NCBI RefSeq assembly: GCF_965363235.1
Contig: NC_134842.1
Coordinates: 35,052,505-35,116,504, forward strand
DNA: 64,000 bases
From: Mytilus galloprovincialis
Lineage: Eukaryota; Mollusca; Bivalvia; Mytilida; Mytilidae
Direction of reading: 5' to 3'
How positions within the stretch are numbered: position 1 is the first letter of the stretch; every line of letters begins with the position of its first letter. Made by a program: the position numbers and the translations under genes. The notes beneath the pieces were generated by a model. It saw only the letters and a program-made list of their open reading frames with translations. It was not told the origin of the DNA and made no database searches. Positions 44,698 through 57,599 of this stretch are shown here, piece after piece.

Positions 44698-45166
44698 TAA
44701 ATGTCTATCAAAAATAAGGCTCAAAGAACGTTTTATATTATTTATATAAACAATAACAACGTACACACATGTTGGCGTATGAATACACAACGTCAGAGTG
44801 GGCGTGTCGCCATAACAATTGACAACATTGAAAATAAAACTAATAATTTTAACCAATCAGAAGACAGTAAATACACCAAATTTATTTATTTTGTAGTAAT
44901 ATATTTTGATTTGTTCCTTGTATACATTGCTGCACGTTGATCTGGTTCAGCATTGCATATCAAAAGAATTCAGATTAAAATAGTTTAAAGGTTGGAACTA
45001 TAACACAAGTACATGTTGTCGATCAAATTTCTTAATAATGCTGGTATAAAACATATTGAAATATAAAAAGCTTTAGTACATGCTTTAAGTCCAGACAACA
45101 TGTGACTGAATTCTACATAGGCTAAGAAATATATGCCCACGTACAAATACGTTTAGTACTGTTATT

Positions 45167-45270
45167 ATTAATACAATATAGTACAGGGGTGGTATTCTCG
45201 AATCATCTTGAAGGTCACATTAATACAATATAGTACAGGGGTGGTATTCTCGAATCATCTTGAAGGTCAC
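45167..45270. repeat. Exact 52-bp tandem duplication
   Basis: The unit starting ATTAATACAATATAGTACAG and ending CTTGAAGGTCAC occurs at 45167 and again at 45219. Confidence 0.95.
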
Positions 45271-46740
45271 GATTTCATGACTTTTCACACAGTATCTTTT
45301 CTTTTCGTACGAGTTAGTTGTATTTTTATTCCTTTTCAGTTATTTAAGGAATGATTTTGAAATAAGCGACCAAAATAATTAAGTTAAAAATAAACATATT
45401 AGAATACGCATTTTTGTGAAAAGAATCTATAATTCAAGAAGGAGTATTATACTCATCTGGAAATTAATTTGTCGTCAAATTAAGAATAGAAATTAAGCAA
45501 TCCCCTATCCGATTGTAAAAGACATTTATCTTTTCAAGTACGACAAAATTTCAGCGCGTATGGTTTTGTGATAGACATAGGGCATTTCAAGCATTGCATT
45601 AAGAATAGATTAATAAAATCATATTGACTATAGAAGTCAACACATATTCACAGGACTGTCTCATACAGAAAAACCAATCCTAGAACATCATAAATATAAT
45701 GATCACTAAAACAAAACGACAGGAAAACCATTCCAAATTAAATAGTTTGAGTGGAAAGAAGAAGATTACGAAATGATTAGATGTGTCATACAAAAATAAA
45801 TAATGTCACGATTTCGTTTTTCCCGAGATATGATTATTTTATTCTGGTACGTCTTAAATTTTCTTCATCTTGTCTCTCTGATCTCTATATCATGTGTATG
45901 GCCATCTTTCTTTCTTTGCTTTCCACACTTTTGATATATCACTTGGTTTCAGGTGTATATTCACCTGCAAAATATAATCTAGTAATGTACACATGGTACA
46001 GTCCTTGTTTTGTTTGAAACCAATCAATTACGCAAAAAAATTAAGCATTTTCTTACTCGAGTTTATCTACATGTGCTATGTACATATGTTCGTTGCCATT
46101 GTGATAACATAACCAATCATAACCTCTTATAACATATCGGAATCTTTCCTGTTACGAATACATTCTCCTAGAACTTTGTCGTTTTTGGAAAACCATCAAT
46201 TTCCTATCAGTTTTGTAAAAGATGCCAAAACATAATTTTTTCCTAATTTTTTATTTAGGTTTGAGAACTAAAACATACGAGCTTCGCTCACGATCGTATT
46301 TATCATTTGTATTTTATAATATGTTTTACGAAATCGTTTAATAATAACAAGGGCCAATGTTTGAGTGTGCAGCATGATTTTTATGTAAGAATGGTTAAGT
46401 TCTTTGTTGCCTGTGTTCCTGTCTCAACTTGTCCTTGGGACGCGAGGCTAGATTGTGCCGGCGGAATCCCAGAATAAGTTCCTTGGTGTAGACCGGTAAC
46501 CAGCATTCATTTTGTTGTAAATAGCTTGATTTCACTGTGAACAGATAAAGTACATTTTAAGGTTTTATTATATTCCAGAATAATTACACTTTAAATATGT
46601 TTCCTTAGATTTCCGTGGCATTGTTCATTTTCCAATAAAATGCAACTACGATTGCACGTGATATCCATGACAACGTTACAACAATCCATTGGAATGCAAA
46701 CGAGAAGCCTGATTTAGTAATCCTAATTTCATGGTTATAT
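45271..46740. other. Intergenic, nothing recognised
   Basis: AT-rich with short open frames only. A GC-richer spot at 46430-46500 (GATTGTGCCGGCGGAATCCC) may be a repeat, but I cannot name it. Confidence 0.5.
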
Positions 46741-46830
46741 CATAAAAATGTAATTATAAGAATTGAATGCTTCTTTTTGTAATTTTATAGGTTTGTAAAA
46801 GCATTGACTGAAACACATTTTTGTGTGTAG
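46741..46830. repeat. Fragment of the 32803 MITE family
   Basis: ATGTAATTATAAGAATTGAATGCTTCTTTTTGTAA-type block (given here by position) and TTGTAAAAGCATTGAC match 18043-18100 and 33000-33060. Confidence 0.6.
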
Positions 46831-47406
46831 CTCGAACTTTAAACTATAAATTAGATTATAAAAATACGTTCAATTGTTAATTAAAGATAACGGTAAAGAA
46901 CTTAATTAATTGGTGACTGCAATACGCTCAGCGACAAACAGTACTTGTATATCAATGCGATAACTTGTTTATATCGTATAGAAATACCCTCATAATAACG
47001 AACTTACAGTCTGAGTCGGTTATTTACCCGCTTGTTTATAAGAAGACATGCCACCTTACCCGGAGACATTCATACCATTCTTTGTACTTACACATATTAT
47101 ACCTGACGGAGTAGAAACACATATCAAATTTAAAGTCTTTTCTGATCGAGAATCGAACTATGACCAGCTGAATCGACCACAATACCTATTTATTTCAATA
47201 ACGCCCAGTACTAAATATTTTAAGAACCAAAAATACATCAAACGTTTGTGATCCTAAAAACGAATTATTACAAGCAAACGTTATCTATGATGTAGAAAGT
47301 AGATCTTCACATTGTATCTGTTGAAGTTCATTTGGTTTATGGCCAAAATAAACTTTTATTTTCGGATGAACCCTTCTGTTACCATTTTTTCTAATCCCTC
47401 TGTTAA

Positions 47407-47795
47407 GGAGGTTCGCTACTCTGTTTAAAAATAACAAGCTTTTTAAAAGACTGTTATAAATTGATAGTAGATAAATAAAGAAACTAAAAAAGCAGAAAAA
47501 AATGGAAGGTTCTTGTGCTTGTTTTCGAGATATAAGCCATTGAAAATTTGGCAGGAAATAATTCTCTCTAGATTTTTCTTACATTTAACATTGGCACCCT
47601 TTTTGTTTAAACTCTATGAAAAAATAACAAGGATTTTAAAAGATTTTAAAATATGGCCTTTTAAACTATATGTAATAAAAATATGAAAAGAAAACTAGGG
47701 GTTAGTGGGTAATTTTTTTAAATGTCAATGCATGGATAAAACCAGAGGATTCCGAAAATCTGGCAAAAATTCAAAAAATAGAAGAGCAAACATCC
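47407..47795 (-). mobile_element. R1 family element with TTAA flanks
   Basis: The ends GGAGGTTCGCT and (reversed) GGATGTTTGCT are flanked by TTAA on both sides (47403-47406, 47796-47799). The interior matches 470-740 and 35790-36150 in reverse. Noncoding, 389 bp. A TTAA duplication would suggest a piggyBac-type mobiliser, but TA or TTA cannot be excluded because the flank is palindromic. Confidence 0.65.
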
Positions 47796-47799
47796 TTAA

Positions 47800-49100
47800 C
47801 CTTTTTTCTTAGAACATTCTTTTTGTTTTAAAACTACTGAACTTTAAAATTATCAATAGTATAGTTGTCTCAGTTTTTAAGAATCCGCATTTTGTTTATT
47901 GAATACAAATTCGTAAATACCTAACACTTGATTTAGATTTTAATCCTTGATTTCGATATTTTCGATGACTCCAAACACATGTTACCAATACAACGCGTTC
48001 CAAGATGAAATTTGACACATAAGCAATTACAATTTGATAATCGGAAACTATCATTTTCAAATAACTGTATAATAAAATAAGACCGAGACAGCATACACAT
48101 TTTAAACATCTACATTCATATGACATATCACTAATTTGATACTAGAAGTCAAAAGAAAATTTTGCATTTTTGTGTTCTTGGAGTAGTTGTTTTTAAGCAT
48201 CTTTAAATTTGTTGCATTTGTAGTAAGCTTTGTCTGGATAGAGTTAATGCGTTTTTTTTTTGTATAACTAGATAGATTGATGCATTGTATATCTATAAAT
48301 AAAAGAGAATCCAATGATATAGACAGTATTACAGTATGATTTGTTTACTCTGGCTATCCAGCAATCATAATGGTACTATTTTGAATATTTCACCAAATAG
48401 ATGGCAAACAATGTCTATATTAAACACATTATACAATGATACAATGCATATTCTATCGAGCATCAATTAAAATCAAACCAACCATTAGTCTTGGGTAAAT
48501 ATTACTGTAATAATACTATATCAAGTTGTTTAGTCAAAAGTGATAATTGGTATTTTGTTAAAATACTATTTTTCTTCGATTTAACTGGAAATTATCTCAT
48601 CAATCGAACATTTATTAGCTTTTACCTTTAAATTAAGTATCAATGTGTGATAAACTATGATATGCATGTCTACCTTAATCGCAAATCAAAGCCTTGATGT
48701 TGGATTGATAGCTCGAGTTAAACTTATTATGGCATACATATTCTTTGGCATCAAGGGAATCGGGCTTGGTTTAGAACCCCCCTTTTATAAGTGGTGTTTT
48801 TTTTTGTTGTATTTTCGGCAACTAGACCAGCGCCTGATATATAATGAAACAAAGGTGACACTGATAACTTACAGAAGTTTCACAGATAAAACAGACCTGA
48901 ATGGCTTCATTTTAAAAATGTATTTCTTTATTTTCGACACGATCAACCTAAACATTTGACACTTGATGCTAAGCAAGCAACAATCAATCAACCAATCAAA
49001 CACGATCTAACGGTGCAAGACAGGATAGCAGAACCAAAAAAAAAAAAAGACCCCGTCTAAATGCAATGTTGCTTGAGTTGTAATAATCTAAATAAAGGCA
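47800..49100. other. Intergenic, nothing recognised
   Basis: Short open frames on both strands without domain or splice evidence. Confidence 0.45.
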
Positions 49101-50226
49101 ACAGTAGTATACCGTTGTTCAATAGTAATAAATCGATTAAGCGAAAACAAATAGGGTCACAAACCAAAATTGATGAAATAACATCAATTATAAAAAGAAA
49201 ACAACGGAACAACAGATACACTGAACTGTAACAAAAACAAACGCTTACAAACATAGAAACGCACTATTTGATAACAACTGTCATATTCCTAATTTGGCAC
49301 AGGACATAAAAGAAGAAAATCAATATGTGTTGAACCTGGTTTTATGGCTAGCAAAACCTCCCATTTAAATGAAAATGTTTAATCAAAATGCCGCTAAAAT
49401 GACAACATTTCGTGACACGAATACAATCCAAACAAACACTAGAACACTCAGGACAGAGAAATACATAGATAAATAGTATAATAGTATATCACAGATATGT
49501 TTCTAAACATAGAACATAGAATTTGGATTGGGTTTGTCATGGTGTAATTCTATGGTTTTTTTTTAACTATTACAAAACTATTAATACATAATTTGGTTTT
49601 ATAATGGTTTTACTATTCGTGTTATCTCATCATATCGGATTTTCTTCTAAACTTTAAAAGTTTTAATGTTACTGCAAAATTGCAGACATTGCAATCTAGA
49701 ATTTAGCAGTTACTGAAGATCTTTATAATCTTTAAGAATCCACATCTAATTGACACCACTTTTTTTAGCTACCCGCTTTTTAAGTCATTGGAGGCGCATA
49801 ATATTTGATCAGCTAATATTAAAACATGTTGTCTATACTCTGATATCGATGACACCATAAAAGAGGGACGAAAGATACCCGAGGGACAGTCAAACTCATT
49901 TAATCGAAAATAAACTGACAACGCCATGGCTAAAAAAGGAAAAGACAAACAGACAAATAACAGAACACAATACACAACATACAAAACTAAAGACTAAGCA
50001 ACACGAACCCCATCATAAACTTGGGGTGGTCACTGGTACTCCGGAAGGGTGAGCAGATCCTGCTCCTCATGTTGCACCCGTCGTGTTGCTCATAATATTG
50101 TAAACCCGTTAAATAGTCAAATTCGGTAGGTCATATTCGTGCAGTGAAAAGGGAAGAGGATTGAAGTAACGACATAGGGAGCATATTCGATATCATCTGT
50201 AAAAAGGTTATTCCATAACGGTCATA

Positions 50227-50917
50227 CTGTGACAGAATATAAGTTCCTCCATAATATTTGTTCCAAAGAACTTTTAGCATATAACAAAAGTTCCATTGGG
50301 AACTTTCCTTATATAATATTTTATCCAATGCTATAAGAAAATTTCCTTCAAAAAGGATAAAATATTACATAAGGAAAGTTCCCAATGGAACTTTTGTTAT
50401 ATGCTAAAAGTTCTTTGGAATAAATATCATGGACCATGTTTTATATAATAAAAGTTCCAGGAATATTTGTTATATTATAAAAGTTCCAGGAAAATTTGTT
50501 ATATTATAAAAGTTCTAGGAATAAATTTTTATATTATAAAAGTTCCAGGCATATTGGAATAATGGCTATATTACAAATGTTGCAGGAATAGTTATCGTGG
50601 TTATTAAATAATTAAAGTTCCAGAAATATTTATTATATGATCACAGTGCAGCATGCATTAATAAAATATTAAAAATATGTACAGGTAAATGTAATGTGAG
50701 GTGAACATAAATTAAGAGGGAAGCAGGTGTAAAAAATTAAATGACACTTTTTCTTTAAAGGAACAAATATTATGAAACCATATGACATTTTAATTCCAGG
50801 AAAATATCTTATGAAGGTGGAAATAATATTATGTAATATTTGATCCCAAGAACTTTTATTATCCATAGATTTGTTCCAGGGGGAACAAGTATTATGCGGA
50901 ACAAATATATGTTCACA
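50227..50917. mobile_element. 691-bp TIR element inserted in the RT ORF (copy 1)
   Basis: Flanked by ATA (50224-50226) and ATA (50918-50920), i.e. TAT in the RT reading direction, where the uninterrupted family reads HHEL-x-DRYGI. The ends are similar inverted sequences: CTGTGACAGAATATAAGTTC and TTGTGAACATATATTTGTTC. It contains a large hairpin (50265-50338 against 50358-50422) and a run of AAAAGTTCCAGG repeats (50445-50560). Noncoding. Not a family I can name. Confidence 0.7.
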
Positions 50918-51485
50918 ATACAACTCGTGATGGCCTCCGTAAAATTTACGAATGAATGATTTCAACTTCACCATTTGGAACTCTTGGTTCAATAGCTTCC
51001 TTGTAGAGCAGCAACCCTCTATCATGGAAATCATGATAGGACATACACGTCCGGGAATATCGTATCAATCAAGAGATATTTACTCCATATGCAGGTGCTG
51101 CTTGAATGTTGCTACTTAAAAATTGAAAGATTACAATTGGGAAGCTGAAATCATCTCTTTTGTCATAAAGTTTTGTTTTGTTTTGACCCTTATTGTCAAT
51201 TTCTAGATGTAAGTCCAGATATGAAGCCGGCTTAACTGCTTCTGTTGTATCCTTTATATCTAGTTCGATGGGATAGATGCGTTTAACATAGTCACCAAAT
51301 TTTAAATTATTTAGTGATAGAACATCATCATAGTTGTAGCCGTCTAAAGGTAGCGTTGCCTGTGTTGTAAACTTACAGTTCAGCGACCAAAGACTAATGT
51401 TATCTATCTTTAATATAGCCATCTTAAATACTTTATTATAAGCCTTGAATCTTGATGATTTTTTTTCTGCTAACAAGCACCTCAA
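50669..51485 (-). pseudogene. Penelope-like-type RT C-terminal remnant in copy 1
   Basis: Reading leftward from 51485: KFGDYVKRIYPIELDIKDTT, then ASYLDLHLEIDNKGQNKTKL and YDKRDDFSFPIV, ending at a stop at 51069. In another frame TRKLLNQEFQMVKLKSFIRK and FYGGHHELY follow, up to about 50918 where the 691-bp element interrupts; 50669-50917 of the second frame lies in that element. Homology resumes with YDRYGI at about 50226. Related to 37980-38640. Frameshifted and interrupted, so dead. Confidence 0.65.
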
Positions 51486-52644
51486 TCGATTATTATTGGA
51501 AAGGGAGTTATTTTACTCTCAGTAGTATACCGTTGTTCAATAGTAATAAATCGATTAAGCGAAAACAAATAGGGTCACAAACCAAAATTGATGAAATAAC
51601 ATCAATTATAAAAAGAAAACAACGGAACAACAGATACACTGAACTGTAACAAAAACAAACGCTTACAAACATAGAAACGCACTATTTGATAACAACTGTC
51701 ATATTCCTAATTTGGCACAGGACATAAAAGAAGAAAATCAATATGTGTTGAACCTGGTTTTATGGCTAGCAAAACCTCCCATTTAAATGAAAATGTTTAA
51801 TCAAAATGCCGCTAAAATGACAACATTTCGTGACACGAATACAATCCAAACAAACACTAGAACACTCAGGACAGAGAAATACATAGATAAATAGTATAAT
51901 AGTATATCACAGATATGTTTCTAAACATAGAACATAGAATTTGGATTGGGTTTGTCATGGTGTAATTCTATGGTTTTTTTTTAACTATTACAAAACTATT
52001 AATACATAATTTGGTTTTATAATGGTTTTACTATTCGTGTTATCTCATCATATCGGATTTTCTTCTAAACTTTAAAAGTTTTAATGTTACTGCAAAATTG
52101 CAGACATTGCAATCTAGAATTTAGCAGTTACTGAAGATCTTTATAATCTTTAAGAATCCACATCTAATTGACACCACTTTTTTTAGCTACCCGCTTTTTA
52201 AGTCATTGGAGGCGCATAATATTTGATCAGCTAATATTAAAACATGTTGTCTATACTCTGATATCGATGACACCATAAAAGAGGGACGAAAGATACCCGA
52301 GGGACAGTCAAACTCATTTAATCGAAAATAAACTGACAACGCCATGGCTAAAAAAGGAAAAGACAAACAGACAAATAACAGAACACAATACACAACATAC
52401 AAAACTAAAGACTAAGCAACACGAACCCCATCATAAACTTGGGGTGGTCACTGGTACTCCGGAAGGGTGAGCAGATCCTGCTCCTCATGTTGCACCCGTC
52501 GTGTTGCTCATAATATTGTAAACCCGTTAAATAGTCAAATTCGGTAGGTCATATTCGTGCAGTGAAAAGGGAAGAGGATTGAAGTAACGACATAGGGAGC
52601 ATATTCGATATCATCTGTAAAAAGGTTATTCCATAACGGTCATA

Positions 52645-53335
52645 CTGTGACAGAATATAAGTTCCTCCATAATATTTGTTCCAAAGAACTTTTAGCATAT
52701 AACAAAAGTTCCATTGGGAACTTTCCTTATATAATATTTTATCCAATGCTATAAGAAAATTTCCTTCAAAAAGGATAAAATATTACATAAGGAAAGTTCC
52801 CAATGGAACTTTTGTTATATGCTAAAAGTTCTTTGGAATAAATATCATGGACCATGTTTTATATAATAAAAGTTCCAGGAATATTTGTTATATTATAAAA
52901 GTTCCAGGAAAATTTGTTATATTATAAAAGTTCTAGGAATAAATTTTTATATTATAAAAGTTCCAGGCATATTGGAATAATGGCTATATTACAAATGTTG
53001 CAGGAATAGTTATCGTGGTTATTAAATAATTAAAGTTCCAGAAATATTTATTATATGATCACAGTGCAGCATGCATTAATAAAATATTAAAAATATGTAC
53101 AGGTAAATGTAATGTGAGGTGAACATAAATTAAGAGGGAAGCAGGTGTAAAAAATTAAATGACACTTTTTCTTTAAAGGAACAAATATTATGAAACCATA
53201 TGACATTTTAATTCCAGGAAAATATCTTATGAAGGTGGAAATAATATTATGTAATATTTGATCCCAAGAACTTTTATTATCCATAGATTTGTTCCAGGGG
53301 GAACAAGTATTATGCGGAACAAATATATGTTCACA
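52645..53335. mobile_element. 691-bp TIR element (copy 2)
   Basis: Exact counterpart of 50227-50917 at +2418, carried along in the tandem duplication, not inserted independently. Confidence 0.7.
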
Positions 53336-53903
53336 ATACAACTCGTGATGGCCTCCGTAAAATTTACGAATGAATGATTTCAACTTCACCATTTGGAACT
53401 CTTGGTTCAATAGCTTCCTTGTAGAGCAGCAACCCTCTATCATGGAAATCATGATAGGACATACACGTCCGGGAATATCGTATCAATCAAGAGATATTTA
53501 CTCCATATGCAGGTGCTGCTTGAATGTTGCTACTTAAAAATTGAAAGATTACAATTGGGAAGCTGAAATCATCTCTTTTGTCATAAAGTTTTGTTTTGTT
53601 TTGACCCTTATTGTCAATTTCTAGATGTAAGTCCAGATATGAAGCCGGCTTAACTGCTTCTGTTGTATCCTTTATATCTAGTTCGATGGGATAGATGCGT
53701 TTAACATAGTCACCAAATTTTAAATTATTTAGTGATAGAACATCATCATAGTTGTAGCCGTCTAAAGGTAGCGTTGCCTGTGTTGTAAACTTACAGTTCA
53801 GCGACCAAAGACTAATGTTATCTATCTTTAATATAGCCATCTTAAATACTTTATTATAAGCCTTGAATCTTGATGATTTTTTTTCTGCTAACAAGCACCT
53901 CAA
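53087..53903 (-). pseudogene. Penelope-like-type RT C-terminal remnant in copy 2
   Basis: Same content and same breaks as 50669-51485, shifted by 2418. The shared frameshift shows the damage predates the duplication. Confidence 0.65.
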
Positions 53904-53938
53904 TCGATTATTATTGGAAAGGGAGTTATTTTACTCTC

Positions 53939-54300
53939 ATAATAATTGTGTAGTGAAATTGCAAAATTGACAATTTTAATCAAAATTGTGTAAAATGTCA
54001 ATGTAATGATGACGAAGTAGACAAAATTTTAATGAGTTTAGTCTTAATCTAAGTTCTAGAACCGTTAAAAAGTCAATATAAAATAAGGATATGTTTTATG
54101 ATTGTCAATGAGACAAATATTTAACAAATTTCAAATGAAATTGATTTTAACAACTATAGGTCACTGAAAGGTGTTCTACAATGGGCAAAACACATACAAT
54201 TTATTAAAAAAATGGAAATGTTCTCCCATTTATTTATATTGTAGTCCTGTCATTTAATGTTGTCATTTTAATATTATATTTAACATTACCATAAAAGCGG
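53939..54300. other. Unique AT-rich spacer
   Basis: No gene or repeat recognised. Confidence 0.45.
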
Positions 54301-54590
54301 GAGGTTTGGCATGCCACAAAACCAATTTCTTGAAATGTCCTGTGCCAAGTCAGGAAGATGGCCAATGTTATATTATAGTTCGTTTCTGTGTATGTTACAT
54401 TTTAATGTTGTGTTTCTGTTGTTTTGTAGTTCTTCTCTTGTGTTTGATGCGTTTCCCTCAGTTTGTGTTTGTAACCCGGCTTTGTTTGTTTCTCAATCGA
54501 TTTATAAATTTCGAATAGCGGTATACTACTGTTGCCGTTATTTACAACTCCCCTAGTATTGATTTATTGGAGGCGCACAATATTCAATTG
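54301..54590 (+). repeat. Retroelement-associated repeat (GTGCCAAGTCAGGAAGATGG)
   Basis: Blocks GTGCCAAGTCAGGAAGATGG, CTCAATCGATTTATAAATTT and GCGGTATACTACTGTTGCC; the last two are the reverse complement of the sequence at 49102 and 58250. The two overlapping open frames are repeat-derived. Confidence 0.6.
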
Positions 54591-54599
54591 ATCTTCAAT

Positions 54600-57290
54600 C
54601 TGCTGATATTAAATTATGTCGTCTACACTCTTATATCGCTGACTACTTCAGAGAAGTTAAGATTTCACAAAGCTATGTCAATAACAAATCTGGAAGGCAT
54701 TCGTGCTGACACTATCTGTTAAATTCTATACATACAAAGAAAGATCAAAATTCTTTATAAAATTTCCTCCTTTTAAAACTGAGTTTGAAAGACAGAAACT
54801 TAAACTGATCAAATTTGCATAATTTGAGAGACAAGATATTCAGAAACATGCACAAATAACACTGAAGTAAACATTTATACACTTTTACCATTTATTTAAA
54901 GTCAATTTGATCATTAATTTAATAATAATCTGAGTGCTTATCAATAGAATAAACGGCATTCTAAAATAAAGAATTTGGAAGGGACAAGGTCATTAAAATT
55001 GAAAGTCCTTTCTTTTTAAAATTGTTCTGTGTAAATGTTTTTTTTTTCAGATAGGATATGGATTTTGAAGGACTACTGTTAAACATATGGTGTAAAAATT
55101 TTCAGATTGACTCCATTAATTCTATAGTTATTAGTGTTGGAGGTCGTGGGTTCGTCCCAGCCTAAGCCGCGCACCATTTATGAGTAAGAAAAAGATTGGT
55201 AGGATCGAAATAGAATAAAAACGTGTTGGGACAGGGGGATATATTTGCGTACGGACTGTTATATACCTCTTGAAGTAGTCCATTAAAAATCGGTATTTAG
55301 CAACGAAAGGTTCGTACTCGTATCCCTTGAACATGTTATGGCTTTACTTTGTGTGTACTATATGCCACTGACCGTCAAACATCTATCCATTCATCCAACT
55401 TTGTTAAGATTTAATATGCTTTCCGAAGCTTGTGAACACTTAATCTAAGACACATGACTAGCATGCTTCGATCTTTCTTTGTTCAAAGATCGAGGTAAAT
55501 ATACTATTAATCTCATAGAATTCATGCATACGAATAAATGTTTTAAAGTGCATGCCAGCATCAGATATAATGGCGAATCATTGATAAAAGTGTGTGATGA
55601 CTTAATTTTGTATTTAAAAATGATTTCAACAGTTAACTTATTTTCAGAATTACGAGTACGATTTTTATTTTTTGTTTTGATTGTTAACTTCTCAATGTAT
55701 ATATGAAAATTGAACATCGACAAACTATAGTACCTTGCATCTTAAGTGGCACTTATTTATTTTCTTTCATACCATTTATTGAAATTAATTGTTCTTTTCA
55801 GTCTGATCTTTCATTTATGAAAATGTTCAATATAATATTAATTAAAACTTCGATTCTATCTTGCTTCATGTAATTGCTCGTTTGAAAAGCATCCAATTGG
55901 AATCATTTTCTGAACACTTCCTTGTCTTTTTTTAACATTATTCTTAGAAGTCTAACTTCAAAGCTTCCTTTTTCAATTTGCTACTTTATCAAGTTGCAAT
56001 TGCATAAGGTTTTCAGCAAAATTACAGGTTTTCTGTTGATTCAACTATGAAGCATGTAGTGTTGTATGATGAGAAAGTTTCCTACACTCTAAAAAAATAA
56101 TCCATATTACAGAATTTTCAGTAGTTCCTTCTAAATTCATTTACAATTTTATTGTTATTCGGGCGATTAAGAGCATTTCAAACTGTAAACCACCTGTTTG
56201 CTGTTGAAGACTGGATATATTAAACCTTGTATTTTGAAATTTAGTGTTGGGTTGCTGTCCCATTGAATGCTTTAATCGGATCTTTAATTTACGTTCATCT
56301 TAACAGAGACAGTTTTGCGACTATTTTGCAAATGATTCAAGAAGGCTATAACATAGCCAAAAACTCATGTTATTTTAAGAAATCAAATTGAAAATGTTTA
56401 TGTATTTAGCATTTTCCCTTCATTTGAAATACCAACATCTGATAAAAAGTGTATGCAAACAATTTTGTCGGTTTTGTTGAAGTTTCTCTGGTATATAAAT
56501 TTTTAATATCTTTAATTTTGCCAAATTGCTATAAATCAGACGCAGAAAAATGTCAATTCAGCATATAATCAAATAGAAGTAATGTTAAATCTTGAGCTTA
56601 TCAATATGTTTAACTGCTGTCAAAATTGTCAAATCATTCTTGCAATCACTCTGTGTTCAGAAAATATGAATTATCTTAATTGAATTTTCTCTGTGATCTA
56701 TATGCACAGACGTCCAACTGCAAACAATCCATTAATCTTGTAAAACAACACTCTATCAATACTTGATGTATCAAAACAGCTTTTGGATTAGAACAGTTAA
56801 AATTGATGAAACTTATAAACAAACACTATGCAACACCATTCAAATGTTTTCAATTCCATTCTCAAATCCAAAATTGCCGGGTTAACAGATATCTTCGCTT
56901 TGATGGATTTTTTTGTTGTTAATATTCAGTTCATAAAATTATGCTTTTTTTAAGCTGATGTAACAATTCTCCTAGGCAAAGTTTTTGATTTCGAAGTCTC
57001 TCCGTAGGCTCTTTTCTTTTTAGTTCTCCAACGCTTTTATATTATACTTTGTGGGTTTCAAAAACTTAAGGTGTCGAGCTTAACTAATGCAAGTTGTTAC
57101 AGAAACACGTGCTACGCCCTTGAACTTAATATTCTACCTTTTTTTTAATAAAAAATATTTACTACTAGTATTCCAGCCATTCCATTCAGAGTTGAACGCA
57201 CTAAACTAAAAAATGTTACCTTCATTTTAGAATTACATTAATAATTTATAAAAAAATCCAGGTTGAAAAATTGAGACAAAGCTAACTGTA
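54600..57290. other. Intergenic, no recognised gene
   Basis: AT-rich. At 55133-55165 the sequence GGTCGTGGGTTCGTCCCAGC looks like a pol III B box of a tRNA-derived SINE, without a full cloverleaf. Nothing else is supported. Confidence 0.45.
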
Positions 57291-57409
57291 TTTTCTACGT
57301 TAGAAGTGCTTTTAATGATAAGCCTTCCTCAAGTAATTTCAGAGACAAAAGACTGAGAAACAACTGATAAGATAAAACACATGTTATCTTATCACAATAA
57401 GTTCCCGAA

Positions 57410-57558
57410 CAATATAGAAAGATACGGTATGAGGTGTTTTTTTCATTGCTGGACGCCGTGCAGCCGGTTGCCGAGTTCATTTGGACCTCTCGATATAACT
57501 TAAATTTCAACACTCCGAATTTACGTGTTAATCCCTCTAACCCGGTTCCAACACTCAT
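57410..57558 (-). other. GC-richer open stretch, possible exon or repeat
   Basis: The minus strand reads MSVGTGLEGLTRKFGVLKFK then LYREVQMNSATGC. Base composition is above its surroundings, but I recognise no family and see no partner exon. Unresolved. Confidence 0.2.
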
Positions 57559-57599
57559 TGAGCCAGATCTAAACTAAAATAACCCTTGAATGACGTCAA

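Larger units (their letters stand above)
49103..51520 (-). repeat. 2418-bp tandem unit, copy 1
   Basis: Begins AGTAGTATACCGTTGTTCAA and ends TTATTTTACTCTC; the next base begins copy 2. On the minus strand it holds a broken RT remnant, a 691-bp insertion and a retroelement tail (49769-50080). All open frames recur at +2418 with identical translations. Confidence 0.95.
51521..53938 (-). repeat. 2418-bp tandem unit, copy 2
   Basis: Appears identical to copy 1 throughout what I compared by eye. Unique sequence resumes after CTCTCATAATAATTG. Confidence 0.95.

Noticed and set aside
47048..47251. 67-codon frame starting MPPYPETFIPFFVLTHIIPD
   Set aside because: No family recognised, no splice partner, and of a length expected by chance.
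49103..53938. Reading the two 2418-bp copies as LTRs of one element
   Set aside because: The copies are directly adjacent with no internal region and contain a broken RT remnant themselves; simple tandem duplication fits better.
54306..54556. Two overlapping hydrophobic frames rich in Phe/Cys/Leu
   Set aside because: T-rich repeat DNA read in two frames; no domain or conservation visible.
55133..55165. Possible tRNA gene (GGGTTCGTCCCAGC)
   Set aside because: Only a B-box-like stretch; no acceptor stem or anticodon arm could be paired.
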